DNA from: Caproiciproducens galactitolivorans
GTDB taxonomy: Bacteria; Bacillota; Clostridia; Oscillospirales; Acutalibacteraceae
DNA length: 64,000 nucleotides
Assembly: GCF_004768785.1 (NCBI RefSeq)
Contig: NZ_SRMQ01000002.1
Coordinates: 248,001-312,000 of the forward strand
Direction: 5' to 3'
Shown here: positions 34,900-44,197 of the stretch, piece by piece
How the letters are laid out: each line of letters opens with the position of its first letter
Position numbering within the stretch: the first letter of the stretch is position 1
Notes under the pieces: generated by a model
The model's input: the letters and a program-made list of their open reading frames with translations, nothing else
Databases searched by the model: none
What the model was told of the DNA's origin: nothing
Translations under genes and position numbers: made by a program

Positions 34900-37539
34900 C
34901 TACTCTCCAAGACCGGATTTTTTAAAATCGCATTCAAACTGATGGAACGTATTGTTCAGCGGCTCGACAGTAAGGTATCCGCCAATCAAGAAAACGGCAG
35001 CAAATATGGTCAGCAGCGCAAAGTTCGTAATCACGCTGCTGGGCAGAGGGCCGGCGATCGCTTCCCGAATCCCCCCTAATGTATAAGTGAAGGGGAAAAG
35101 GGGCTGCAGTATGCGGAAGATAAGTGGGTCAACCTGAATGGGATACGAGCCGCCGCTGCCGGCTACCTGTAAAATCAAATAGATGATGGACAGCGCCTTC
35201 CCAACGTTGCCAAGGGTGGAAGCCAGCGTGAAAGTAATAATCGCAAAAACGATGGAAGAGAAGACACAGAAGGTTACAAAAAGCGTGGGATTCACAACTT
35301 GGATTTTCAGAAGGAAAATATCCCCCAGAGAAATAATCAAGCCCTGCACCGCGGCTAAATTTACAAAAAGCAGCATTTTTCCAAAGTGCTTTTCACGAAG
35401 AGAAAGCCGTTCGATTCCGTCAAAGGGGGCCACCTCTGTTCTCAGGATTGAGTTCAGCACCAGGCATCCCACCCAAAGCGCTAGGGTGGTGTAGATGGGC
35501 GCCATGCCGGTGCCATAGTTCGGAATCGAATAGATCTGTTCTTCCTTAATCTCAAAAGGCTCGGAAATATAATTGCCCATAAGCTGCGGATCGTTTTGAA
35601 GAATGCTGATGATTTCTATAATATCGTCATTGTTTACCTGCTCGAATTTGCTACCGAGCGTGCTGATGATATCCTTGAATTCGTCAAGCTTGTCGTTGAT
35701 TTTGGAAGAAAATTCGGAGGAGAGGCTGCTGCCTTCCTCGGCCGTTTTTACCATACTGGTGATCAGCCGGCTTAAATCCTGTGCGTTTTCAATTAGTGCG
35801 GAAGAGTCCTTTAACGCGACAATTGCATTGTCGCCGATGCTCTTTAAGTCGTTTTTTATGCCGGAATTATACAGGCTGAGCGCGCTGTTTAGCTGCGAAG
35901 AAATCCGGTTGCAATCGTCGTTCAGAAGGTCCGCCGTTTTTTTCGCAATACTGTTTGCCGAATTTAATTGGCTTTGAACATTGGAAATTTGATTTTGCTG
36001 ATCTGTTATGTACGACTTGACCGCCCGTAAATGTTTTACCATTCTCTCCATCTGATCTTTTTTCTTTTCGTTTGAGGATATCACAGAGTTTAAGTATGTA
36101 ACGGCGGTGCCGATTTTAGTGTTTGCGTAGTCAATTTGCTGCTGCGCGCGTGTAAGGACTTCATTTAATTCCTTCAGCGCGACCTGGACGGTTTTCTCCG
36201 AGGTTCTTAGATCTTCCAAAATGGCTTTAAGCGCTTCCTTTAAACCGGATTGCTGAATCGCTTTCATCGCGTTGATTGCTTGAGCAAGGTACGGGTTCTG
36301 GAGCGTCTGGTTCAGATTTTCCAATTGGATAATTACAACGCGCAGCGCCGCATCAACGGCGTCCAGGTCCTTTTCAAGTTGCAAGATTTTCGCGTCCAAA
36401 ATCTTAAGGATCATATCCACAGAGCCGGAAGCCTTTTTTAATTGGTCTTGCAGATCCGCCAGCGATTTCCGCAGGTTTTTCAAAGAGGCTTGCAGCTTCG
36501 TTAAGGAAGTGATGGCACTATCTATGCCGGTGTCGTAATCGTAGGAGCTGCATTGGTTTAAATAGCGGATGGTTGCGTCGATGGAGTCGTCCATGGAGTC
36601 AAGCTGCGCGCTGATCATCGGCAAAGTCGTATTGATTTTCGACGCGTTTGCGCTGGAAACCGACTCGTTCAGGCTGGCAAACAGCTCCTTTACTTTTGTA
36701 TTTGAGGTCTGCGTATGCTTCAGGTTCAAATCCACGTTTTCAATCGCGGTGTTTACTGCTGTCTGCATGGACTGAATGATTTTCTGCTTGTCGGAATTGT
36801 TGGTGCCGATGGCATCCAGGCTGCTCTGTATGGCCGGCATTGTATCGCCGATGCTTTTGAGGAACACGTTCAAGTTATCCGAGTTGGTCCCGATGTTGTC
36901 TAGCGAGTTTGTTATCACGTCCATATAACGGTTTAATTGGATTATATAATCTTTCACCTTAAGAACCGTTTCTTTGTTGTCATCTGCGCTTTCGCCGATC
37001 CTGTTCAATGTAGTGAAGGCGGATTCGTTTACACTGGATATGAATTCCGCTGATACTTTCTCAACCAGCGTGTTGCTTGCAGTTGCCGTAATTTTCCCCG
37101 CGACAGGGTTGGCTTTTGTATCTACTTTATAGATGATTTGGGGCTTCTGTGGGGTATCCGTCAGTACGGTAAGAAACTTGGATGAAAAATCGGGCGGAAT
37201 CTCGATCATGGCGTAATAGGTGCTGTCGATCAGACCCAAATTCGCGTCATTGGAATTAGTAAAAATCCATTTGATTTTATTGTTTTGCTTTAACTCCTCT
37301 ACAATTTCATCGCCCACGTTTATTTCCTCATCTTTATAGATGTCGCCTTTGTCGTTGTTCACGACGGCGACGGAAATTTCCTCTGTGTTTTCATACACGT
37401 TCCAGCAAGCCTTTATGTTTACCCACGCATATAAAGACGGCAAAACACAAAGCCCGGCCAAAATAACGATTGCAACAGGATTTTTTGAGATTCGTTTCCA
37501 ATCCTGCCGATATACTTTTTTAATATTTCGAAAGTTCAT
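34900..37539 (-). CDS. YhgE/Pip-family membrane protein (proximal copy)
   Basis: An 879-residue paralogue of the next gene. It has LCVLPSLYAWVNIKACWNVY after the first helix, a very long coiled coil (about residues 180-650), and a C-terminal ABC-2-like domain (GTGMAPIYTTLALWVGCLVL, GSYPIQVDPLIFRILQPL). GGGGAATC precedes the ATG. The two genes form a tight pair, suggesting a heteromeric complex. The coiled coil is about 150 residues longer than in the partner. Function in this host is unknown. Confidence 0.9.
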   Translation of the reverse strand: MNFRNIKKVYRQDWKRISKNPVAIVILAGLCVLPSLYAWVNIKACWNVYENTEEISVAVVNNDKGDIYKDEEINVGDEIVEELKQNNKIKWIFTNSNDANLGLIDSTYYAMIEIPPDFSSKFLTVLTDTPQKPQIIYKVDTKANPVAGKITATASNTLVEKVSAEFISSVNESAFTTLNRIGESADDNKETVLKVKDYIIQLNRYMDVITNSLDNIGTNSDNLNVFLKSIGDTMPAIQSSLDAIGTNNSDKQKIIQSMQTAVNTAIENVDLNLKHTQTSNTKVKELFASLNESVSSANASKINTTLPMISAQLDSMDDSIDATIRYLNQCSSYDYDTGIDSAITSLTKLQASLKNLRKSLADLQDQLKKASGSVDMILKILDAKILQLEKDLDAVDAALRVVIIQLENLNQTLQNPYLAQAINAMKAIQQSGLKEALKAILEDLRTSEKTVQVALKELNEVLTRAQQQIDYANTKIGTAVTYLNSVISSNEKKKDQMERMVKHLRAVKSYITDQQNQISNVQSQLNSANSIAKKTADLLNDDCNRISSQLNSALSLYNSGIKNDLKSIGDNAIVALKDSSALIENAQDLSRLITSMVKTAEEGSSLSSEFSSKINDKLDEFKDIISTLGSKFEQVNNDDIIEIISILQNDPQLMGNYISEPFEIKEEQIYSIPNYGTGMAPIYTTLALWVGCLVLNSILRTEVAPFDGIERLSLREKHFGKMLLFVNLAAVQGLIISLGDIFLLKIQVVNPTLFVTFCVFSSIVFAIITFTLASTLGNVGKALSIIYLILQVAGSGGSYPIQVDPLIFRILQPLFPFTYTLGGIREAIAGPLPSSVITNFALLTIFAAVFLIGGYLTVEPLNNTFHQFECDFKKSGLGE

Positions 37540-37654
37540 TTTGATTCCCCATTAATTAAAAATAATCTTACATTTAGAATTATATAGGATTTTTAGGCGT
37601 GTATAATATTAAAATAGATTAATATACCTTGCATATCACAGAACAACACAAGAA

Positions 37655-37704
37655 TAAAAAGTAGCGGCAGAGAGGTTTCTATTTACAGAAACTTTTCTGC
37701 CGTA
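37655..37704 (-). terminator. Terminator of the M42 peptidase gene
   Basis: An imperfect 16-bp stem (CGGCAGA..GTTTCT / AGAAAC..TCTGCCG) with a 6-base loop, followed on the - strand by CTACTTTTTATT. Confidence 0.7.
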
Positions 37705-37808
37705 TTTTATGTTTTGTGTAAATTGGGTTATACCCAGAACAGGCAATAATGGATAAAACGAAGAAACACAGTAGTGCGGGTGAAAGCATGGAGGCTTTCG
37801 GGAAACGC

Positions 37809-38828
37809 TTATTTCTTTTTTATGTACAATTCCAGGAGCTTTAACGTATTTTTTACGCCGTCGATATGGGACCGTTCGTACCCGTGCGAAGCATATACGC
37901 CGGCGCCGATCAGGCCGTGCTTCAAATCATAACCGGCGGCAAGCGCGGCGTCTGCGTCCGACCCATAGTAGGGGTACACGTCCACGGCAAAATCAAGTTT
38001 GCCCTCCTGCGCACAGCGGATCAAGTTCGTGGTCACTTCATAATCATAGGGGCCGTGGGAATCCTTGGCACAAATGCTGACCATCCGCTCGGTGCAGGCC
38101 AGCCCCTCGCCGATGCAGCCCATGTCTACGCTGATGATTTCCTCCGCGTCCGCCGGAAGGGCACCGCAGGCCCCGTGGCCGACCTCCTCATACACCGTAA
38201 TAAAGACATAGACCTTTCGTTTGAGCTTCAGCTTTTTCTTCTGAAGATCCCTTGCAAGTCCCAGAAGGATCGCAACGGAAAGCTTATCATCCAGAAAGCG
38301 GCTCTTGATATACCCGCTTTTCGTGATGGTTGTGCGCGGGTCGAAGCAGACGAAGTCCCCGTTACAGATGCCCAGCGTCTCGGTATCCTTCTTTTCTTTT
38401 ACATCTTCATCGATGACAATTTCCATGTCCGCAAAGGTTCTGTTCTGCTTGGAGTATTCGTCGTTGACGTGGACAGAGGGGTCGTTCATCTGGAGCGTAC
38501 CTTCAAATACTTTGCCGGAGCGGGTGCGGATTCTGCAATTTTCGGTTTCACAGTTGTTGGCGTTTAAGCCGCCGATGTTCGTAATGCGCAACCTGCCGTT
38601 TTTCTTGATTTCAGCTACCATGCCGCCCAATGTGTCAATATGGGCGGAGAGGATCAGCGGGCTGCCTTCCCCGCCAAGATCACACACCACGCAACCCTTC
38701 TTTGTCCGATACGGATGATAACCAAGGCTTTCAAACTGCTCCATTGTATAGCGCGTAACATCTTCGGTAAACCCGCTTGGGCTGTCGATCGCAGTCAGCG
38801 CTTTTAACTGGTCGATTATATAATTCAT
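37809..38828 (-). CDS. M42-family aminopeptidase
   Basis: M42 (glutamyl/tetrahedral aminopeptidase, FrvX type) enzymes are dimetal peptidases forming large cytoplasmic dodecamers that degrade peptides. Visible ligand motifs: ILSAHIDTLGG near residue 62 (His, Asp), SRFLDDKLS, VYEEVGHGA (catalytic Glu pair) and ISVDMGC. The late His motif is ASHGYERSH. The start at 38828 is set by GGGAGTG. It is transcribed alone or with uppP upstream (44 bases apart, same strand). Substrate preference cannot be read from the sequence. Confidence 0.9.
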   Translation of the reverse strand: MNYIIDQLKALTAIDSPSGFTEDVTRYTMEQFESLGYHPYRTKKGCVVCDLGGEGSPLILSAHIDTLGGMVAEIKKNGRLRITNIGGLNANNCETENCRIRTRSGKVFEGTLQMNDPSVHVNDEYSKQNRTFADMEIVIDEDVKEKKDTETLGICNGDFVCFDPRTTITKSGYIKSRFLDDKLSVAILLGLARDLQKKKLKLKRKVYVFITVYEEVGHGACGALPADAEEIISVDMGCIGEGLACTERMVSICAKDSHGPYDYEVTTNLIRCAQEGKLDFAVDVYPYYGSDADAALAAGYDLKHGLIGAGVYASHGYERSHIDGVKNTLKLLELYIKKK

Positions 38829-38871
38829 TTTATACACTCCCACAAATTTATCGTGTTTACTCTAACGGTAT

Positions 38872-39702
38872 TTAAAAGGATTTCACGGCAAAATAGAGTA
38901 AAATGATGGAACCCAGGGCAATCCGGTACCATCCGAATACTTTAAAGTCGTGCTTTTTAATATAGTTCATCAGGAATTTTATGATGAGGACGGAGACAAC
39001 AAAGGCAACGACCATACCGGTGAGCAAAATGGAAACCTCCACACCCGTATAGTGGAAACCGAATTTCGCCAGTTTCAGTACGCTTGCCCCAAACATTACC
39101 GGGACAGCGAGATAAAATGTAAATTCAGCCGCCGTTGTTCTTGCAACCCCGATCAGAAGAGCGCCGACGATGGTTGCGCCGGAACGGGAGGTACCGGGGA
39201 ATATTGCGGCGATCAGCTGGAAAAGCCCGATGATCAAAGCTGTTTTATAGCTTATTTGGGAAATTGCGGAGATCTTCGGCTGTTTATTCCGATTGTAGTT
39301 TTCAATTATAATAAACAAAATACCGAATAAAATCAACATGATTGAAACCGTTCGATAATTATAAAAGAAAGCCTCGATTTCCTCATCCCACAGTAAACCG
39401 ACAATAGCGGCCGGAATACAGGCCACAATAATTTTTCCCCACATACTCAGAATGTCGGTCTTTACCGTCAATCTTTTTTGAAAACCAAAGGGCATCAGAT
39501 TCTTCCAATAAATCACGATAACCGCTAAAATAGCGCCGAATTGAATCACAACGAGGAACATCGCCTTAAAAGTGGCGCTGGTATTCAGCTTTACAAAGTC
39601 GTCAAGCAGGATCATATGCCCCGTACTGCTGATCGGCAGCCATTCCGTAATTCCTTCAACGATTCCAAACAGGATTGCTTTTAAAATTTCTACGATTCCC
39701 AT
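38872..39702 (-). CDS. uppP: Undecaprenyl-diphosphatase
   Basis: UppP (BacA) dephosphorylates undecaprenyl diphosphate at the membrane, recycling the cell-wall lipid carrier and giving low-level bacitracin resistance. The 276-residue polytopic protein has both signature loops: GIVEGITEWLPISSTGHMIL at the N-terminus and FPGTSRSGATI in the middle, plus about eight helices. The ATG at 39702 has GGAGAG 5 bases upstream. The M42 gene follows 44 bases later. Confidence 0.95.
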   Translation of the reverse strand: MGIVEILKAILFGIVEGITEWLPISSTGHMILLDDFVKLNTSATFKAMFLVVIQFGAILAVIVIYWKNLMPFGFQKRLTVKTDILSMWGKIIVACIPAAIVGLLWDEEIEAFFYNYRTVSIMLILFGILFIIIENYNRNKQPKISAISQISYKTALIIGLFQLIAAIFPGTSRSGATIVGALLIGVARTTAAEFTFYLAVPVMFGASVLKLAKFGFHYTGVEVSILLTGMVVAFVVSVLIIKFLMNYIKKHDFKVFGWYRIALGSIILLYFAVKSF

Positions 39703-39884
39703 ATTTCTCTCCATTTCGTGTTTGCATAGCTTGGATTTAGCTTGTTTTCAGCCATAGGAAGTCTGGAAGATTTCCGTGCGTTTATTCAGACAATATTGAT
39801 TATATTCCAAAACAGAGATAACTGCAACGGAATATTGAAAATCGAAGATACTGTTGTCCGCCGCCTTCCATCTGAAACATTTCC

Positions 39885-41252
39885 TTATCGGGTCACATTA
39901 TTCAGCCATTTGAAGCTTTTGTATCGCAGCACCGAAAATGGGATTTTGATAATTTCATCGCTCATCAGGATCATATAGATGACCGGAACGCTCCATTTAA
40001 ATAAGAAAGCCGCCAGGGCGCCCATTAGAATGGAGCCGCCCCACATGGTGGTTGTGTCAAGGACCAACCCGAACCGGGTATCGCCGCCGCCCCGGAAAAC
40101 GCCGACGATGAGCGTTGTGTTGATTGCCTGTGCAAAGGAAAAATACGACATCACAAACAGCATGAATGATAAATGATTCTGCGTAGTCGGCGCCAGATTT
40201 AACGCGGATATGATCATCGGCCTTGCAGCCAGAATCAGGATCGCGCCGGCTCCGCCCGCGATAATGCTCAGCTTAATGAAACGCCTGGCGTAGATTTTGG
40301 CGTTTTGCAGATGGTTTTCCCCGATGGCCTTGCCGATGGTGATTGCGGTTGCGTTTGCAAGCCCAAAGGCGATTACCAGGGCAAGCTGCCGGGTGATCTG
40401 CGCAACGGAATTCGCCGACACAACAGAGCTTCCAAGGTGGCCGATCACAACGGCGTTCATCGCCACGCCGCAGCCCCACATCAGTTCGTTTATTGTAACC
40501 GGGACGGAATAGTACAGAAAGTCCCGGAACAGGTATTTGTCCCGCAAAAGCAGGGACGAAGGCTTAAATCGCAGGACATGGTTGAACTTTGCCGCATAGA
40601 TTATGACAACCAGCAGCTCGATGCCTCTGGAAGTAAGTGTTGCGATGGCGGAACCCCGGATGCCAAGCTTTGGGCAGCCAAACAAGCCGAAGATTAGCAG
40701 GGAAGCAATTGTAACGTTCGACAGCAGGGAAATCAGGTACACCACGCTGGAGATTACGACGCGCTCCACGCTCCGCATGATATTCAGATAAATTACCGTG
40801 ATCGACATGAGTATATATGAGAAGGAAATGATTCGAAGATATTTTACCCCTTCCGCTATAACCGGCCGCTCATTCGTAAATATATTCATGATTTGCTCTG
40901 GGAAGACCAGCACGGTTAGGGTAAATAAGGCGGCAACGCTCAACGAGAACCGCATACTGATTGCCGTGATTTTGAGGATGCTGTCGGTGTCTTTCTTTCC
41001 CCAGTACTGGGCTGTTAAAACGGCGGCGCCGGAGGTTAATCCGAAGAAAATTAACGTCAGGATGAATTGCACTTGGTTGGCAAGCGAGGCGGCGGAAAGC
41101 ACCGTTTCGCTCACCCTTCCGAGCAGAAGGACGTCGATGGAAGAAATCCCGACGTTGATTAAATTTTGAAGCGCCATGGGCAGTATCAAAGAGAAGGCCG
41201 TTTTGTAAAAGGCTTTTGCTTCGTTTCTGTCAATGATCGTATTGTGTTTCAC
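39885..41252 (-). CDS. MATE-family efflux transporter
   Basis: A 455-residue protein of about 12 helices in two related halves, matching MATE (NorM/DinF-like) antiporters: LPMALQNLINVGISSIDVLL in helix 1 and GLTSGAAVLTAQYWGKKD after helix 2. GTG 41252 is preferred because AAAGGA lies 6 bases upstream; a TTG at 41276 and an ATG at 41258 are also in frame. It is divergent from the DUF4317 gene. Substrate is not predictable. Confidence 0.88.
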   Translation of the reverse strand: MKHNTIIDRNEAKAFYKTAFSLILPMALQNLINVGISSIDVLLLGRVSETVLSAASLANQVQFILTLIFFGLTSGAAVLTAQYWGKKDTDSILKITAISMRFSLSVAALFTLTVLVFPEQIMNIFTNERPVIAEGVKYLRIISFSYILMSITVIYLNIMRSVERVVISSVVYLISLLSNVTIASLLIFGLFGCPKLGIRGSAIATLTSRGIELLVVIIYAAKFNHVLRFKPSSLLLRDKYLFRDFLYYSVPVTINELMWGCGVAMNAVVIGHLGSSVVSANSVAQITRQLALVIAFGLANATAITIGKAIGENHLQNAKIYARRFIKLSIIAGGAGAILILAARPMIISALNLAPTTQNHLSFMLFVMSYFSFAQAINTTLIVGVFRGGGDTRFGLVLDTTTMWGGSILMGALAAFLFKWSVPVIYMILMSDEIIKIPFSVLRYKSFKWLNNVTR

Positions 41253-41469
41253 AAGCATTCCTTTCCGGTTTTCCAAAACCAGTTTTGATTTTTATGATCA
41301 GTATATTGGTAAATCTAATTTTGCGGACCGGAACATCCGGTGTTTCCAAAGCCGGCAATAGAAAATGATCAGCCGAAAAGGCGTTTGCCGGGATGACAAA
41401 AATTTTTTTTCATAATATAATAGGGAATACGGGATTCAAAATGAAATTACATACAGAATGAAGGATATT

Positions 41470-42597
41470 ATGAACGAAAAAGAAATTTCAGAAATTCGCC
41501 GCCGCTTTCGTCCGGATAAGAGCAATATTACCCGGATTCGCGGCTGCTACGTGAACGAGCAGAGAGAAATTGTTACGCAATTCAGCCAGTCGCTGGGGCT
41601 GATGCAGCAGGAAGAAGCCGAAGAGCTTCTGGCAATCCTAAAAAAGACGCTGTCTGGCACAATTGGGAAAAACCTGATCGACATTGAGTTTGCCACTCGA
41701 CAGGTCCTCGAAGGGGAGGAACATAAGTTGCTGATGGCACTTCGAGATTCCTCGCTGGAGGACGATGATGCCGTTCGGGAATTCTATGGGCGCGTGATTC
41801 AGGCGCTTAACTTGGAGGGGAAATACCTTATTCTTTTGGCCTGCGACAAATATGATGTTCCTTACTACGCAGAGGACGGAGAAAAGCAGGAAGATTCCTC
41901 GGAAGTGTTTTCGTACTTTTTGTGCAGTATCTGTCCTGTGAAACTGACAAAGCCGGCGCTCGGTTATTATGCCAGTGAAAACACGTTCCGGAATATTGCG
42001 TCCGACTGGATTGTGTCGGCGCCGGAGCTTGGCTTCCTTTTCCCGGCTTTTGACGACCGGAGCGCCAACATTTATAACGCCCTGTACTATTCCCGCAATC
42101 TTGCGGAGAACCACGCGGAATTCGTGGACGCCATATTCAAAACCGAAATCCCAATGCCGGCCGCCGAACAAAAAGAAACATTCCAATCCATTTTGAGCGA
42201 AACCATTGCAGATGACTGCAATCTGGATGTTGTGCAAACGGTTCACAGCGAATTGTCCGGGCTGATTGAAGAACACAAAACCAATAAAGAGAAAGAGCCG
42301 TTGGTGATTTCAAAGGAAACGGTGAAAGGTGTTTTGAAATCCTGTGGTGTTCCGGAAACCCGAGTCACAGCGTTTGAAGAAAAATATGACGACGCTTTTG
42401 GCGCCGATATGGAAATCAGTCCGCGTAATATCATTGATACCAAGCAATTTGAGCTGCGTACCCCCGATGTGACAATCCGTGTGAACCCGGAATGCAGCGA
42501 CCTGGTCGACACGCGGGTCATCAATGGGGTGAAGTATATTTTAATCCGTGCTGATGAAGGCGTGGAGGTAAACGGTGTGAACATTCATATTTCGTAA
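41470..42597 (+). CDS. DUF4317 family protein
   Basis: A 375-residue cytoplasmic protein of the clostridial DUF4317 family. It opens MNEKEISEIRRRFRPDKSNI and continues with IRGCYVNEQREIV, LACDKYDVPYYAEDG, and a C-terminal extension ending in a beta-rich region (VTIRVNPECSDLVDTRVI). ATG 41470 follows AAGGA by 5 bases; an in-frame ATG at 41458 is less likely. Function is not established. It is a single gene ahead of a terminator. Confidence 0.85.
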   Translation: MNEKEISEIRRRFRPDKSNITRIRGCYVNEQREIVTQFSQSLGLMQQEEAEELLAILKKTLSGTIGKNLIDIEFATRQVLEGEEHKLLMALRDSSLEDDDAVREFYGRVIQALNLEGKYLILLACDKYDVPYYAEDGEKQEDSSEVFSYFLCSICPVKLTKPALGYYASENTFRNIASDWIVSAPELGFLFPAFDDRSANIYNALYYSRNLAENHAEFVDAIFKTEIPMPAAEQKETFQSILSETIADDCNLDVVQTVHSELSGLIEEHKTNKEKEPLVISKETVKGVLKSCGVPETRVTAFEEKYDDAFGADMEISPRNIIDTKQFELRTPDVTIRVNPECSDLVDTRVINGVKYILIRADEGVEVNGVNIHIS

Positions 42598-42721
42598 CAG
42601 TTCTTAGGAACCTAAAAAAAGATTTCCCCGCAGAACGGTTATGTGAATAATTTTACCATATATCAGCAGACTGGCAAAGATGTTGCGCGATAAAATTCGC
42701 GGCTATAAAAAGATGTCTTGA

Positions 42722-42758
42722 AAAAAGCGCTCCGAAAAAATCGGAGCGCTTTTTTATG
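42722..42758 (+). terminator. Terminator between convergent DUF4317 and crcB genes
   Basis: AAAAAAGCGCTCCGA and TCGGAGCGCTTTTTT form a perfect stem with a short A loop. It can serve both strands and overlaps the region just after the crcB stop. Confidence 0.92.
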
Positions 42759-42777
42759 CTAGGGTGAAGGCGGTTTC

Positions 42778-43149
42778 CTACAATAGCTGCGCAACGAATT
42801 TGCCCGTCCAGCATGCGGAAAGGGCAAGAAACAGATTCAGACAGGCGTTTAGCCCGCCCATTAAATATGCGCCTTCGGAGATAAAGGAAACCGTTTCAAA
42901 GCTGAAAGTAGAAAATGTTGTAAGCCCTCCCAAAAATCCGGTTGTCAGGAATATCCGAAGGTTTGGGGACATAGGGAATAGGCTTGTACTGGATTCCATG
43001 ATAAAGCCCATGATAAACCCGCCAAGTACATTCACAAGGAAAGTCCCCAGGGGGAAGTTGCCGAAAAACTTTGAGGTAGAGCACGAAATTATGTATCTTA
43101 ACATGGTACCCAAAAATCCGCCGAAACCAACAATTAATACTTTAATCAT
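42778..43149 (-). CDS. crcB: Fluoride exporter CrcB/FluC
   Basis: FluC proteins are small dual-topology dimeric fluoride channels. This 123-residue, four-helix protein has GFGGFLGTMLRYII at the start, PLGTFLVNVLGGFIMG (pore Asn region) and GGLTTFSTFSFE, the conserved polar track and central Na+ motif. Only one copy is present, so a homodimer is expected. A fluoride riboswitch precedes it on the same strand. Confidence 0.95.
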   Translation of the reverse strand: MIKVLIVGFGGFLGTMLRYIISCSTSKFFGNFPLGTFLVNVLGGFIMGFIMESSTSLFPMSPNLRIFLTTGFLGGLTTFSTFSFETVSFISEGAYLMGGLNACLNLFLALSACWTGKFVAQLL

Positions 43150-43167
43150 TCCCTATACCACCTTACA

Positions 43168-43246
43168 AAAAATAAAAGCTTCTACTTTAAGTGTAAAGTA
43201 GAAGCCATCAGCATAAAGATGCATTTTGGTGAGCCTCATCACCATA
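43168..43246 (-). promoter_or_regulatory. Fluoride riboswitch with terminator platform
   Basis: On the - strand, GGTGATGAGGCTCACC (43243-43228) is the conserved first hairpin. It is followed by AAAATGCAT and the conserved GCTGATGGCTTCTAC. The 3' part overlaps a terminator hairpin (GCTTCTACTTTA / TAAAGTAGAAGC, then TTTTATTTTTT). Fluoride binding should favour read-through into crcB. Confidence 0.9.
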
Positions 43247-43389
43247 TTGAACTATATAACAGGATAAAGGATATCCGTTGGTTTGTAAATACATAGAAAA
43301 CATAAAGAATCGGATTCTCCTTGCTCGATTTCGTGTTTTTTGTACAATCCCTTATTGCAGCGATGCCGCCCGCATAGCCAGAATAAAAT

Positions 43390-43439
43390 ACACTCTTATT
43401 CCCGAAAAGAAAATTTTTCAGTTTCAAGAATAAGAGTGT
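43390..43439. repeat. Perfect 12-bp inverted repeat in non-coding DNA
   Basis: ACACTCTTATTC (43390-43401) and GAATAAGAGTGT (43428-43439) are perfect inverted copies with 26 bases between. The surrounding 43250-43490 shows no convincing gene. The direct repeat TTGTACAAT occurs twice nearby, and the inverted repeat lies about 50 bases downstream of the GNAT gene's stop, so it may also act as its terminator. Confidence 0.5.
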
Positions 43440-43490
43440 TCGGACCAGCCAGTATGTAATAAACAAATTGTACAATTTCCAGATTATAAA

Positions 43491-44069
43491 CTAAAAGTCA
43501 TAGCTGATTTCCGTTATGGGAATGACTTTTTTTGGTACTTCCGGATGCTCTCCGATCATCTTTTCCATCCAGATCATATCGTACCATGTGCCGAACTTAT
43601 AGCCGCATTTTGTAAAGTGAGCCGCTTTTGCATACCCCAAATGCTCGTGGAAAGCCATACTGGCATTGTTAAGGTGCGCATCCTCAACCGGTGTATAGGC
43701 AATGCAGGCGTTCAGGTTAATAATGTTCTGGCGTTTCAGAAGCTCCTCCAGAGCAAGATACAGTTTTTTTCCCAAGCCTTTCCTTCGGCAATCCTGTTTT
43801 ATGTATATGCTGGTTTCAACCGCCCAATTGTAAGCCGCACGCTTTTTAAATGCCGATGCATATGCATAGCCGACAATGCGTCCCTCATCCACAGCGACAA
43901 TGTAGGGATACATTTGTAAAGTGTCTTTGATTCGCCTTGAAAACTCAGCTACGGACGGTACGTCATACTCAAAAGTAATGGACGTATTCCGAACATAGGG
44001 GGAATAAATATCCAAAAGTTCTTCTGCGTCCTTTTTTGTTGCCATCCGGATCAGGGTTCCCTGCTCCAT
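43491..44069 (-). CDS. GNAT acetyltransferase, phosphinothricin acetyltransferase-like
   Basis: A 192-residue GNAT enzyme transferring acetyl from acetyl-CoA to an amine. The opening IRMATKKDAEELLDIYSPYV, then TSITFEYDVPS, the acetyl-CoA loop QDCRRKGLGKKLY and the late FHEHLGYAKAAHFTKCGYKF match the Pat/Bar/YncA subgroup. That subgroup acetylates phosphinothricin, methionine sulfone or related amino acids. The substrate here is not known. AAAGAAGG lies upstream of the ATG. Confidence 0.87.
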   Translation of the reverse strand: MEQGTLIRMATKKDAEELLDIYSPYVRNTSITFEYDVPSVAEFSRRIKDTLQMYPYIVAVDEGRIVGYAYASAFKKRAAYNWAVETSIYIKQDCRRKGLGKKLYLALEELLKRQNIINLNACIAYTPVEDAHLNNASMAFHEHLGYAKAAHFTKCGYKFGTWYDMIWMEKMIGEHPEVPKKVIPITEISYDF

Positions 44070-44197
44070 TTTACGACCTTCTTTCTTTCATAAATGTAAT
44101 TCCCATTGTAGAGGTGATGGGAATCATATTCTTTCATATGACCGGCTTGTCCCCTATGCGGATAACCGAAACCATAAAAAACAATAGCAGCCTTATG

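Noticed and set aside
43239-43475. 78-codon open frame on the - strand upstream of the fluoride riboswitch
   Set aside because: It overlaps the riboswitch, has no ribosome-binding site, and its composition (aromatic and Lys-rich) looks like AT-rich non-coding DNA.
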